Shown: one piece after another, positions 36,601 through 45,070 of the stretch
Layout of the letters: each line of letters opens with the position of its first letter
How positions within the stretch are numbered: the first letter of the stretch is position 1
Origin: Corynebacterium frankenforstense
Lineage (GTDB): Bacteria > Actinomycetota > Actinomycetes > Mycobacteriales > Mycobacteriaceae
Direction of reading: 5' to 3'
DNA: 64,000 bases
Assembly: GCF_030211955.1 (NCBI RefSeq)
Contig: NZ_JASODI010000003.1
Location: 124,001 to 188,000 of the forward strand
Made by a program: the position numbers and the translations under genes
Notes under the pieces: generated by a model
Database searches by the model: none
The model's input: only the letters and a program-made list of their open reading frames with translations
What the model was told of the DNA's origin: nothing

Positions 36601-37779
36601 CTAGACGAAGGCTCCGGTGCCGGTGATGTGTCGTCCGACGATCAGAGCGTTGATCTCGTGTGTGCCCTCGTAGGAGTAGACCGCCTCCGCGTCGGCGTGG
36701 AACCGGGCGACGTCGGTGTCCAGGGTGATGCCGTTGCCGCCGCAGACCTCCCTCGCCAGCGCGACCGCCTCCCGCAGGTTGGCCGCGGTCACCATCTTGG
36801 CCAGCGAGGAGTTCTCATCGCGGTACTCGCCCTCGTCCTGCTGTTGCGCGAGGCGGGTGCAGATCGCCAGCGAGGAGGTCAGCAGCCCGAGGGTGCGCGC
36901 CAGCTTCTCCTGGATGAGCTGGAAGCTGCCGATCGGCCGCCCGAACTGTTCCCGCTGCCGGACGTAGCGGACCGCGGCCTCGTAGGCGCCGGCCGTCGCC
37001 CCGCAGGCGATCCAGGAGACGTCGGCCCGCATGCGCCGCAACAGCCCGGCGACGTCCTTGAACGAGTTGACGTTGCGGAGCCGGGCGTCGTCGTCGACGA
37101 CGACGCCGGTGTAGGCGATCTCCGCGTTCTGCATGATGCGCAGGGAGGCCTTGCGCTTGATCTTGGTCAGCGTCACCCCGTCGGCCTCACGCGGCACCAG
37201 GAACGCCTTGACCTGGCCGTCGGCCTCGTCCCGGGCGAAGGTGCAGAGCACGTCCGCCAGGAAGGCGCCGCCGATCCAGCGCTTCGCGCCGTTGATCTCC
37301 CAGCGTCCGTCATCGAGACGGCGCGCCGAGGTGGCCAGCCCGCCCGCTACATCGGATCCGTGGTCCGGCTCGGTCAGGGCGAAGACACCGTGCAGCTCGT
37401 AGTCGGCCACCTGGCGACCGAGTTTTTCGGCCTGTTCCTCGCCCCCGCCGTAGAGACATGCCGTCCGGAAGAGTCCGGCCTGGGCGTTGAAGAACGTGGC
37501 GACGTTGACATCGCACCGGGCCAGCTCGAAGCTGCGGAACCCGGTGAACAGCTCCCGCTGCCGGCCTTCGCCCGTCAGTTCCTCCGGTTCGATCAGACGC
37601 AACCCCTCCAGCGGTTCGATGATCTCCCCGGGAAAGCGGTCCTCGTCCCAGGCGTCGTTGAGCCAGGGCTTGACGTCGTCACGCAGGGTCTCGCGCAGAC
37701 GGGTCAACGCAGCCTGCTCGGCGTCGGTGAGGTGGGCCGCGAAGCCGAGGACGTCCGAGTCGAGCACGAACTCACTCAT
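36601..37779 (-). CDS. phdD: Acyl-CoA dehydrogenase (phenylpropionyl-CoA type)
   Basis: 392 residues from MSEFVLDSDVLGFAAHLT. Acyl-CoA dehydrogenase fold: FALTEPDHGSDVAGGLATSA (FAD/substrate loop), GAKRWIGGAFLADVL, REQFGRPIGSFQLIQEKLA, and YSYEGTHEINALIVGRHITG near the C-terminus. The catalytic Glu is expected in YEGTHEIN, as in glutaryl-CoA-dehydrogenase-like members. Likely oxidises dihydro-cinnamoyl-CoA so that saturated phenylpropanoids can enter the route. The start overlaps phdC by 8 bases. Confidence 0.88.
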   Translation of the reverse strand: MSEFVLDSDVLGFAAHLTDAEQAALTRLRETLRDDVKPWLNDAWDEDRFPGEIIEPLEGLRLIEPEELTGEGRQRELFTGFRSFELARCDVNVATFFNAQAGLFRTACLYGGGEEQAEKLGRQVADYELHGVFALTEPDHGSDVAGGLATSARRLDDGRWEINGAKRWIGGAFLADVLCTFARDEADGQVKAFLVPREADGVTLTKIKRKASLRIMQNAEIAYTGVVVDDDARLRNVNSFKDVAGLLRRMRADVSWIACGATAGAYEAAVRYVRQREQFGRPIGSFQLIQEKLARTLGLLTSSLAICTRLAQQQDEGEYRDENSSLAKMVTAANLREAVALAREVCGGNGITLDTDVARFHADAEAVYSYEGTHEINALIVGRHITGTGAFV

Positions 37780-38710
37780 GGTCGTTCCTCTCTCCCGCCG
37801 AGTCCCGCTCACCGAGGATCCGCACGGCGTTCGCCTTCATGATCAGGGGGCGCACCGCGTCGTCGATGGGCAGCGAATCGAACGCCTTGAGCCACTTGTC
37901 CGGGGTGATCAGCGGGAAGTCCGTGCCGAAGACGAGCTTCCGCTTGAGTACGCTGGAGGCCTGCTTGACCAGGGACTCCGGGAAGTACTTCGGCGACCAG
38001 CCGGACAGGTCGATGTAGACGTTGGCTTTGTGGGTCGCCATGGAGTTCGCCTCGTCCTGCCAAGGCACGGACGGGTGCGCGAGGATGATGGTCAGTCCGG
38101 GGAAATCCGCCGCGACGTCGTCGAGGAGCAGCGGGTTCGAGTAGCGCAGCTTGATGCCCCGGCCGCCGGGGAGCCCGGCGCCCATCCCGTTCTGGCCGGT
38201 GTGCGAGACGATCGGCAGCCCGATCTCCTCCAGCTCGCGCCACAGCGGGTAGAACTCCCGGTCGGAGGGGTCGAAGCCCTGGACCGAGGGGTGGAACTTG
38301 AAGCCGCGGACCCCCAGCTCCTCCGCCTGTCGGCGCGCCTCCTTCAGAGCTGCGGCACCGGTGCGGGGGTCGACCGACCCGAACGGGATCAGCACGTCGC
38401 TGTGCCGGGCGCAGCCCTCGACGAGGTCGTCGATCGAGTTCGGCTCGTGGTCGAACTGTGTTCGTGCGTCGATGGTGAACACCACCGCCGCCATGTTGCG
38501 CTCGCGGTAGATCTCGGCGATCGCGTCGATCGACGGAGTGCGCTCACCGGTCTTGAAGTACTTGGCGGAGGCCTCGAAGAAGTCCTCGGGCAGCGCCTTG
38601 TGCCCGCACGAGTCGACCTCGAGGTGGACGTGCATGTCGATGGCGTCGATCGACCCGAAGTCCACCGACGACCGGTACACGACGCCGTCGCCTTCGTTCG
38701 TACGCGTCAT
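37772..38710 (-). CDS. phdC: Amidohydrolase-2 family protein for side-chain cleavage
   Basis: 312 residues, TIM-barrel metal hydrolase. Ligand candidates: H27 and H29 (DMHVHLE), the histidine in FKFHPS near 145, SHTGQ near 170, LAHPSV near 210 and the aspartate in FGTDFPL near 270. Relatives include decarboxylases and hydrolases of aromatic acids. The cluster has no thiolase, so this protein is the best candidate to split the 3-oxo-acyl-CoA into 4-hydroxybenzoate-type acid and acetyl-CoA by C-C hydrolysis. That role is known by genetics in C. glutamicum as I recall; the mechanism is inference. It begins 5 bases after phdB. Confidence 0.85.
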   Translation of the reverse strand: MTRTNEGDGVVYRSSVDFGSIDAIDMHVHLEVDSCGHKALPEDFFEASAKYFKTGERTPSIDAIAEIYRERNMAAVVFTIDARTQFDHEPNSIDDLVEGCARHSDVLIPFGSVDPRTGAAALKEARRQAEELGVRGFKFHPSVQGFDPSDREFYPLWRELEEIGLPIVSHTGQNGMGAGLPGGRGIKLRYSNPLLLDDVAADFPGLTIILAHPSVPWQDEANSMATHKANVYIDLSGWSPKYFPESLVKQASSVLKRKLVFGTDFPLITPDKWLKAFDSLPIDDAVRPLIMKANAVRILGERDSAGERNDHE

Positions 38711-38715
38711 GATCT

Positions 38716-39639
38716 TCAGTCCTTCGGCTTCAGCTCGTCAGGCAGCTCCGGGAACTTCTCCCCCACGTCCTGGAGGTTCTCCTTGACGATGGCATTGCCG
38801 CGGTCCGACGTGGTCGAGAAGTCCCAGCCACCGTCGTGGTACTCCTCGGCGACGGGCTGCGGGTGGCTCCACACCTGCAGACGGTCACCGCCGGCGCCGA
38901 GGACCTGGCCGGTGATGCCGTCCGCCTCCGAGGACGCCAGGAAGGCGACGACGCCGGCGACGTCGTCCGCGGGCCCGAAACCGAGGTCCTTGCGGAAGAA
39001 GTCCGGCATCGGCTCGCCGCGCTCGTCCGCCTCGACGGCGGCACGGAAGTAGGGGACCGTCTTGGTCATGGCGGTCGCCGCGACGGGGATCACGGCGTTG
39101 ACGGTGACCCCCGCCTTCTTCATCTCGAGCGCCCAGGTGCGGACCATGCCGACGATTCCGGCCTTGGCGGCCGCATAGTTGGTCTGCCCGAAGTTGCCCC
39201 GCTGCCCCGTCGGCGAGCCGATGCAGACGATGTGCCCGGCGACACCGTTCTCCTTGAAGTACTTGTAGGCGGCGCGCACGCAGGTGAAGGTGCCGCGCAG
39301 GTGCACGTGGATGACCGCATCGAAGTCCTCGTCGGTCATCTTCAGCAGGGACTTGTCCCGCAGGATGCCGGCGTTGGTCACCAGCGCGTCCAGTCGCCCG
39401 AAGCTGTCGACGGCCGTCTGGACGAGCTGATCGGCGGCGGCGGAGTCGCCCACGGGGACCACCGCCGCGACCGCCTCCCCGCCGGCAGAGCTGATCTCGT
39501 CGACCACCGCGCCGGCGGCGTCCTCGCTGACGTCGTTCACAACGACCTTGGCGCCCTGGCGGGCGAGCTCGAGCGCGTAGGCCCTACCGAGACCCGCACC
39601 GGCACCGGTGACGATGACACTGGATCCGGAGAGAGACAT
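38716..39639 (-). CDS. phdB: SDR dehydrogenase (3-hydroxyacyl-CoA)
   Basis: 307 residues from MSLSGSSVIVTGAGAGLGRAY, NAD(P) motif TGxxxGxG. NAG motif VTNAGILRDKSL, catalytic Ser in CIGSPTGQ, and YAAAK near 160. The C-terminal 80 residues extend past the usual FabG end and resemble the actinobacterial peroxisomal-type 3-hydroxyacyl-CoA dehydrogenases (VFLGA-like region ITGQVLGAGGDRLQVWSHPQ). AAGGAGGACCC upstream fixes the start. First gene of phdBCDE. Confidence 0.88.
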   Translation of the reverse strand: MSLSGSSVIVTGAGAGLGRAYALELARQGAKVVVNDVSEDAAGAVVDEISSAGGEAVAAVVPVGDSAAADQLVQTAVDSFGRLDALVTNAGILRDKSLLKMTDEDFDAVIHVHLRGTFTCVRAAYKYFKENGVAGHIVCIGSPTGQRGNFGQTNYAAAKAGIVGMVRTWALEMKKAGVTVNAVIPVAATAMTKTVPYFRAAVEADERGEPMPDFFRKDLGFGPADDVAGVVAFLASSEADGITGQVLGAGGDRLQVWSHPQPVAEEYHDGGWDFSTTSDRGNAIVKENLQDVGEKFPELPDELKPKD

Positions 39640-39699
39640 GACTGGGTCCTCCTTCATATTCTGGGGTTCGTGTTGCTCACATCACATGCAAACAAAAAC

Positions 39700-39719
39700 C
39701 GTTAAGATTGTCAACCGTT
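39700..39719. promoter_or_regulatory. PhdR-type box before phdB
   Basis: CGTTAAGATTGTCAACCGTT. On the minus strand it contains TTGACA reading toward phdB, so the box overlaps a -35 element. It matches the box before phdT in 16 of 20 positions (opposite orientation). Confidence 0.6.
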
Positions 39720-39841
39720 TTGGGAAAGTTTCTCCCGGATCGGGACGACCCTCACAAGGGACGTTCCCCCGCCTCCACACCACCCGCCCGCCGGTAGGAT
39801 CGAGACAGATCCCGCCTGCACCAGGAAAGGCCCCGCCACAG

Positions 39842-40303
39842 ATGCGCACGCACACCCAGACCCGCCGCCCCGGCCCCGAACGCTTCCTCGGAACCGAGCT
39901 CGCACACGAGATCCAGTTCCTCCTCGCCCGCACCAGCGCCCGGGGATCCGCACGGGCGAACGCCATGCTCAAACCTCTCAAGCTCAAGGTGCGGCAGTAC
40001 TCGGCCCTGTCCATCGCCGCCTCGGGACTGCGCCCCACCCAGCGAGAAATGGCCTTTTTCCTGCAGCTCGACCCCAGCCAGGTGGTGCCGATCCTGGATC
40101 AGCTCGAGGACCGCGGACTGATCAACCGGGAGACGGACCCCAACGACCGGCGCTCGAGACTCATCGTCGCCACCGAGGCCGGCATGGACCTCTACCGACG
40201 CGCGCACGAGACAACGCTCGCCTCAGAGGACATCACCCTCGACACGCTGACGCCCCGCGAGCGCGAGCAGCTGCGAACCCTCCTGATGAAGATCGTCATC
40301 TAG
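39842..40303 (+). CDS. phdR: MarR-family regulator PhdR
   Basis: 153 residues from MRTHTQTRRPGPERFLGTEL, with AGGAAAGG upstream. The winged helix is GLRPTQREMAFFLQLDPSQV, then LEDRGLINRETDPNDRRSRLI, the MarR wing with the DxRxxR pattern. Sits between the divergent phdBCDE and phdTA units; two similar boxes flank it. In C. glutamicum PhdR represses the cluster and is released by phenylpropanoid-CoA, as I recall; the sequence here is consistent. Confidence 0.9.
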   Translation: MRTHTQTRRPGPERFLGTELAHEIQFLLARTSARGSARANAMLKPLKLKVRQYSALSIAASGLRPTQREMAFFLQLDPSQVVPILDQLEDRGLINRETDPNDRRSRLIVATEAGMDLYRRAHETTLASEDITLDTLTPREREQLRTLLMKIVI

Positions 40304-40356
40304 CCCCCCTCCGAACCGAATCACGACAATGTTCCAGGAGAAAATTGCACTTCGAT

Positions 40357-40376
40357 AACCGTTGACAACTTCAACG
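40357..40376. promoter_or_regulatory. PhdR-type box before phdT
   Basis: AACCGTTGACAACTTCAACG, containing TTGACA on the plus strand toward phdT. Reverse complement is a 16/20 match to the box before phdB. Confidence 0.6.
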
Positions 40377-40387
40377 CTTTATGGTTT

Positions 40388-40418
40388 CTTAGGCAATGTG
40401 ATCTAGCACATACCTAAG
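40388..40418. repeat. Imperfect dyad in front of phdT
   Basis: CTTAGG ... CCTAAG around an inner ATGTG/CACAT pair with ATCTAG at the centre; one arm has an extra base. It ends 8 bases before the phdT ATG. Either a second operator or a hairpin in the leader. Confidence 0.5.
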
Positions 40419-40426
40419 GACCTGAG

Positions 40427-41824
40427 ATGACTCCAACCACTCCCCGGGGCAGTGTCGACTCCGCCGTCACCGCCACCGTCGAGCACCGCTCCGGTGCCGG
40501 AAACCGACGTGACCCCGACAGCGTCAAGCACGACAGGGAGGCTCGGCGCGTAATCCTGTCGAGCTACCTCGGATCAACCATCGAGTTCTACGACTTCCTG
40601 CTCTACGCCTCGGCGTCCGCGCTGGTTTTCCCGCACATCTTCTTCACCAATCTCGACCCTATCGCCGGCACCATCGCCTCCTACGGGACATTCGCCGCCG
40701 GCTACATCGCCCGCCCCCTCGGCGGGATGATCTTCGGGCACTTCGGCGACCGGGTCGGCCGCAAGAAGATGCTCATGATCTCGATGTTCATCATGGGCAT
40801 CGCCTCCACCCTCATCGGCCTCGTCCCACCCGCCTCCGCCATCGGCCCGATGGGAGCGGTGATCCTGGTGATCCTCCGTTTCTCGCAGGGTATCGCCGTC
40901 GGCGGCGAGTGGGGCGGCGCCGCTCTGATGGCGCTCGAGCACTCCCGCAGCGGACGCAGGGGTTTCGCGGCCGCCTTCACCAACGCGGGAGCGCCCTCCG
41001 GAGCCGCTCTCGGCACGTTCGTGCTCGGGACCTTCGCCGCGGTCCTCCCCCCGGAGGAGTTCCTCGCCTGGGGCTGGCGTATCCCGTTCCTACTCTCGTT
41101 CGTTCTGCTGATCCTGGGCCTCGTCGTCCGCCGTGCGGTCTCGGAGTCGCCGGTGTTCCAGGCGGCCGTAGCCAAGGCCGAGACCGGCGAACAGTCCCGT
41201 CCGAAGATCCCGCTGTTCGAGGTCCTCCGACGCCCCCGCGCCCTGGTGCTGACCATGCTCGGCGCCGCCTCCGGATTCGCACTGCAGGTGCTGCTGTCGA
41301 CATTCTCGGTCAGTTTCGCCGCGGAGCAGGGCGCCGAGCGCTCCCACGTGCTCTACGCGTTCGCAGTCGCCTCCGTCCTGCAGATCCCCGCGGTCGTCTT
41401 CTTCGGCCACCTCTCGGACCGGTTCGGCCGCCGGCCCGTCATCCTCCTCGGGCTCGTCGTCTTCGTCCTGTACCTGTTCCCGTTCTTCAACCTTCTGGGC
41501 ACGCAGAACATCTGGCTGATCCTGGTCGCCTTCACGCTGGCCCTCGGGATCCACGCCGCCGTCTACGGGCCGCTGGCGGCCTTCATCTCGGAGCAGTTCG
41601 GCACCTCCGCCCGCTACACCGGTGCCTCGCTGGGCTACCAGTTCGCCACGCTGATCGGCGCCGGCTTCACGCCCACCATCCTCGCCTCTCTCTACGGGAG
41701 TACCGGCGGCACCTCGCTGACCCCGGTGATCGGATTCCTCGCCGGCATGGCGATCATCTCCGCAGTCGCCATCTACCTCACCGGTGAGAGCAGGGACGTG
41801 AACCTGCACACCCACAGCCACTGA
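40427..41824 (+). CDS. phdT: MFS transporter for phenylpropanoids (MHS type)
   Basis: 465 residues, about 12 membrane segments. Metabolite:H+ symporter family: SSYLGSTIEFYDFLLYASAS at the first helix, ARPLGGMIFGHFGDRVGRKKMLM (motif A), RFSQGIAVGGEWGGAALMA, and LGWRIPFL-type WGWRIPFLLSF. The first 40 residues are polar. In front of phdA by 42 bases, so uptake and activation are cotranscribed. Substrate inferred from the phd context. Confidence 0.87.
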   Translation: MTPTTPRGSVDSAVTATVEHRSGAGNRRDPDSVKHDREARRVILSSYLGSTIEFYDFLLYASASALVFPHIFFTNLDPIAGTIASYGTFAAGYIARPLGGMIFGHFGDRVGRKKMLMISMFIMGIASTLIGLVPPASAIGPMGAVILVILRFSQGIAVGGEWGGAALMALEHSRSGRRGFAAAFTNAGAPSGAALGTFVLGTFAAVLPPEEFLAWGWRIPFLLSFVLLILGLVVRRAVSESPVFQAAVAKAETGEQSRPKIPLFEVLRRPRALVLTMLGAASGFALQVLLSTFSVSFAAEQGAERSHVLYAFAVASVLQIPAVVFFGHLSDRFGRRPVILLGLVVFVLYLFPFFNLLGTQNIWLILVAFTLALGIHAAVYGPLAAFISEQFGTSARYTGASLGYQFATLIGAGFTPTILASLYGSTGGTSLTPVIGFLAGMAIISAVAIYLTGESRDVNLHTHSH

Positions 41825-41866
41825 CCCACCGCACGACCCAGACCCCACTACCCGTCTAGGAGCATC

Positions 41867-43444
41867 ATGATCAACCACGGAATCGGAGACTGGATCCGGC
41901 GCCGCGCCGCCAAGTCCCCCGACAACATCGCCCTCGTCCACGGCGACGCCACGTTGACTTACACGCAGCTCGAGGAGCGTATCAACCGGTTGGCGGACTC
42001 GCTCTCCCGTCAGGGTGTGCACCAGGGCGACCGGGTAGCCTTCCTCGGCGAAAACCACCCGGCGTTCATGGAGACCCTCTTCGCGTGCGGCGCCGTCGGC
42101 GCGGTATTCGTCCCGCTGAACACTCGGCTTGCCGCACCAGAGCTGGAGTTCCAGCTCGTGGACTCCCGGTCGAGGACCTTCGTGGCCACCGAGGGCCTGG
42201 CCGACCTCGCTGTCGACGCGGCACGCGACTCCGACGTCGAGCGCATCTTCATCGTCGGCGACGACCCCTCCGTCGACGCGCAGGGCCTGGAGTCCTCCGT
42301 CTCCGGGTACGAACAGCTCATCTGCGACGGCGGGAACGTCCGGCAGACCACAAAGGTCAGCCTAGAGGACGCCGCGATCATCCTGTACACCTCGGGCACG
42401 ACGGGCAATCCCAAGGGTGCGATCATCACGCACGGCAACATCACCTGGAACGCGATCAACGTCATCATCGAGTTCGACTACGGCGCGAGCGACGTCGCCC
42501 TGATGGTCTCCCCTATCTTCCACGTGGCCTCCCTCGGAATGGGCGTCATGCCCACCCTGCTCAAGGGCGGTGCGGTCGTCCTCGAGGAGAAGTTCGAGCC
42601 GGGCAGCGCGCTCAAGCTCGTCGAAAAGTGGAAGGCGACCACACTCTCCGGGGTGCCCACCACCTTCCAGATGCTGGCCGACCACCCCGACTGGCACAAC
42701 ACGGATCTGAGCTCACTGCGCAACCTCACCGTCGGCGGCTCGGCCGTGCCGGACCGCATTCTCTCCGCGTTCGAGCAGCGGGGGCTCCGGTTCACCATGG
42801 GCTACGGCATGACGGAGTCCGGCCCCGCCGCCACCTCGCTGCCGGCCCAGTTCTCCCTGGACAAGAAGGGATCGAGCGGACTGCCTGTCTTCCACACCCA
42901 GGTTAGGATCGTCGACCCGGTCGGCAACCCCGTCCCCGCCGGCACCGCGGGTGAGATCCAGCTCCAGGGCCCGAACGTCATCTCGGCCTACTGGAACCGG
43001 CCGGAGGCTAACCGGTCCTCCTTCCAGCAGACCAACGACGGCACCTGGTTCTCGACCGGGGACATGGGCTACTTCGACGAAGACGGCTTCATCTACATCT
43101 CCGACCGCATCAAGGACATGATCATCTCCGGCGGCGAGAACGTCTATCCGGCGCAGGTGGAGCGGGAGATCGCGCTACTGGACTCGGTCTCCTCCGTCGC
43201 CGTCTTCGGTGTCCCCGACGACCGCTGGGGCGAGGTCCCGTGGGCGGTGGTCACGGTCCGCCACGGCCACCAGGTGGAACCCGACGAGATCATCGAGCAC
43301 CTCCGGACCCGGCTGGCCAAGTACAAGATCCCGAAGCGGATCATCTTCAGCGACCACCTGCCGCGGACCGCCTCCGGCAAGATCCGCAAGAACCAGCTGC
43401 GGGACCGCTACTCGCATGCCGAGGAATCGAAAACCCCGGCGTAA
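41867..43444 (+). CDS. phdA: Phenylpropanoid CoA ligase (AMP-forming)
   Basis: 525 residues, acyl-CoA synthetase of the ANL superfamily. AMP motif LYTSGTTGNPKGAI (about 170), aromatic motif GYGMTESGPA (about 308), STGDMGYFDEDGFIYISDRIKDMI (hinge region) and the catalytic lysine in PRTASGKIRK near the end. Activates p-coumarate-type acids to CoA esters, the entry step. Final gene of phdTA. The next gene starts 11 bases later with its own -10 box. Confidence 0.9.
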   Translation: MINHGIGDWIRRRAAKSPDNIALVHGDATLTYTQLEERINRLADSLSRQGVHQGDRVAFLGENHPAFMETLFACGAVGAVFVPLNTRLAAPELEFQLVDSRSRTFVATEGLADLAVDAARDSDVERIFIVGDDPSVDAQGLESSVSGYEQLICDGGNVRQTTKVSLEDAAIILYTSGTTGNPKGAIITHGNITWNAINVIIEFDYGASDVALMVSPIFHVASLGMGVMPTLLKGGAVVLEEKFEPGSALKLVEKWKATTLSGVPTTFQMLADHPDWHNTDLSSLRNLTVGGSAVPDRILSAFEQRGLRFTMGYGMTESGPAATSLPAQFSLDKKGSSGLPVFHTQVRIVDPVGNPVPAGTAGEIQLQGPNVISAYWNRPEANRSSFQQTNDGTWFSTGDMGYFDEDGFIYISDRIKDMIISGGENVYPAQVEREIALLDSVSSVAVFGVPDDRWGEVPWAVVTVRHGHQVEPDEIIEHLRTRLAKYKIPKRIIFSDHLPRTASGKIRKNQLRDRYSHAEESKTPA

Positions 43445-43447
43445 TCT
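43442..43447 (+). promoter_or_regulatory. -10 box TAATCT of the second CoA ligase (leaderless)
   Basis: TAATCT overlaps the stop of phdA and ends eight bases before the GTG at 43456. No ribosome-binding site is present. Confidence 0.55.
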
Positions 43448-43455
43448 GGGGGCTC

Positions 43456-45063
43456 GTGACCGAGTCCCTCCCCCACCTCGTCCTGGGCCCCCTGAGCGCC
43501 GCGGACGCCGACCTCCCGGCCGTCACCGACACCACCGACGGGCGCACCGTCACCTTCGGCGAACTGCGCGCGCTCGTCGACGCCGCGGCCACCGAGATCA
43601 CCGCCCGCCTCGCCGAAACCGACACCGGTACAGGCACCGATACACGAACCCGCCCCGTCGTCGGGCTCAACGCCCCGAACGGCCTGCCCTTCATCGTCGG
43701 TTTCTTCGCCTCGCTGGCCGCCGGCGCCGCAGTCACCCCGCTCGGCGCCCAGGCCTCGCGCGCCGAGATCGCCGGCCAACTGAACCGCGTCGACGCCCGC
43801 CTGCTGCTGACCACCACAGACGCCGGGCGCGCCGCCGCCGGGGACCTGCACATAGCCGCACTCGACCCGGCACAGCTCACGGCGGCCACCGCAGCCAGCC
43901 AGCCCACCGCAACCACCGCCCACGGCGCGGAGACCGCCACGGGGTGCGACGAGGCGTCGGCAATCGAGGGCGCGGCCTGCCTGCCGTTCTCCTCGGGGAC
44001 GACGGGCACGCCGAAACCGGTGGTGCTCACCCACGCCAACTTGGTGGCGAACGTGCGGCAGATGTCGGCCGCGCTCGACGCGTGCGGGATGCGGCGCGAC
44101 TGGCCGATCGCCGCGCCGCTGCCGTTCGCGCACGTCTACGGGCTCACGGTGCTGATGTGCACCACGCTGTACCGCCGCAACCACCTCGTCGTCCTCGACG
44201 GCTTCGACCCCGCGACCTTCCTGAGGCTGCACCAGCAGCACAACGTCGCCTGGAGCTACGTCGCACCCGCGATCCTGGCGCGCCTGGCCGCCGACGGCGT
44301 GCCCGAAGGCGTCGACCTCTCCGCGCTGCGCGTCGTGCTCTCGGGCGCGGACACGCTCAGCGCCGAGCTGGCCGCGCGCGCCGCCGGGGTGCTCGGCTGC
44401 GAGGTCATCCAGGGCTACGGGCTCACCGAGGCCGCGCCCGTCACCCACGTCAACGTGCGCGGCGTCGACGACCCCGCCACGCTGGGCACGCCCGTGGAAG
44501 ACACGGACGTGCGCGTCATGCGCGCGGGCCACGAGGTGCTCTCCCCCGGCGAGGCCGGCGAGATGTGGGTGCGCGGGCCCCAGGTGACCTGCGGCTACCT
44601 CGGCATGCCCGAGGCGACGGCGGAGGCGCTCGTCGACGGCTGGCTGCGCACCGGCGACGTCGTCCGCCTCGGCGCGGGGTCCGTGCGCGCCGGCCGCATG
44701 ACCGGCCGGGACCTCACCGTGATCGGCCGGGCCAAGGAGATCATCAACCACAACGGCTTCTCCGTCTCCCCCGCCGAGGTCGAGGAGCGCCTGCGCGCGC
44801 ACCCGATGCTTGCCGACGCCGCCGTCGCCGCGTGGCGTCGCCCCGGGCGCGGCGAGGCGCCGCGGGCGGTGGTGGTGCTTGCCGACGCCGCGTCGCACCC
44901 GGCAGGCGCGGAGCTTTCGGCGCGGCTGCGTGACTGGGTGGGCGCGGAGCTGGCGGACTACAAGGTGCCGGTGCGCTTCGACGTCGCCGACGCCGTGCCG
45001 CGCACGGCCACCGGGAAGGTGGCGCGCACGCGGCTGAGCGAGGGCTGGGACAGCGAGGGCTAG
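43456..45063 (+). CDS. Acyl-CoA synthetase, AMP-forming, substrate unknown
   Basis: 535 residues from a GTG (VTESLPHLVLGPLSAADADL). ANL motifs: LPFSSGTTGTPKPVVLTHAN (about 178-197; Lys kept, final Gly replaced by Pro), QGYGLTEAAPVTHVN, RTGDVVRL, VIGRAKEIINHNGFSVSPAEVEE and PRTATGKVART. Most like fatty-acid or 4-coumarate-type ligases. It is followed tail-to-tail, 7 bases apart, by a TetR gene and then fadB/fadA on the other strand. Feeding a beta-oxidation unit is plausible, but its separate leaderless promoter lacks the fadA palindrome. Confidence 0.85.
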   Translation: MTESLPHLVLGPLSAADADLPAVTDTTDGRTVTFGELRALVDAAATEITARLAETDTGTGTDTRTRPVVGLNAPNGLPFIVGFFASLAAGAAVTPLGAQASRAEIAGQLNRVDARLLLTTTDAGRAAAGDLHIAALDPAQLTAATAASQPTATTAHGAETATGCDEASAIEGAACLPFSSGTTGTPKPVVLTHANLVANVRQMSAALDACGMRRDWPIAAPLPFAHVYGLTVLMCTTLYRRNHLVVLDGFDPATFLRLHQQHNVAWSYVAPAILARLAADGVPEGVDLSALRVVLSGADTLSAELAARAAGVLGCEVIQGYGLTEAAPVTHVNVRGVDDPATLGTPVEDTDVRVMRAGHEVLSPGEAGEMWVRGPQVTCGYLGMPEATAEALVDGWLRTGDVVRLGAGSVRAGRMTGRDLTVIGRAKEIINHNGFSVSPAEVEERLRAHPMLADAAVAAWRRPGRGEAPRAVVVLADAASHPAGAELSARLRDWVGAELADYKVPVRFDVADAVPRTATGKVARTRLSEGWDSEG

Positions 45064-45070
45064 TCCGGGT

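Noticed and set aside
40399..40412. GlxR/CRP-type site TGTGATCTAGCACA before phdT
   Set aside because: The spacer between TGTG and CACA is 6 bases; the GlxR consensus needs 8. Kept only as part of the larger dyad.
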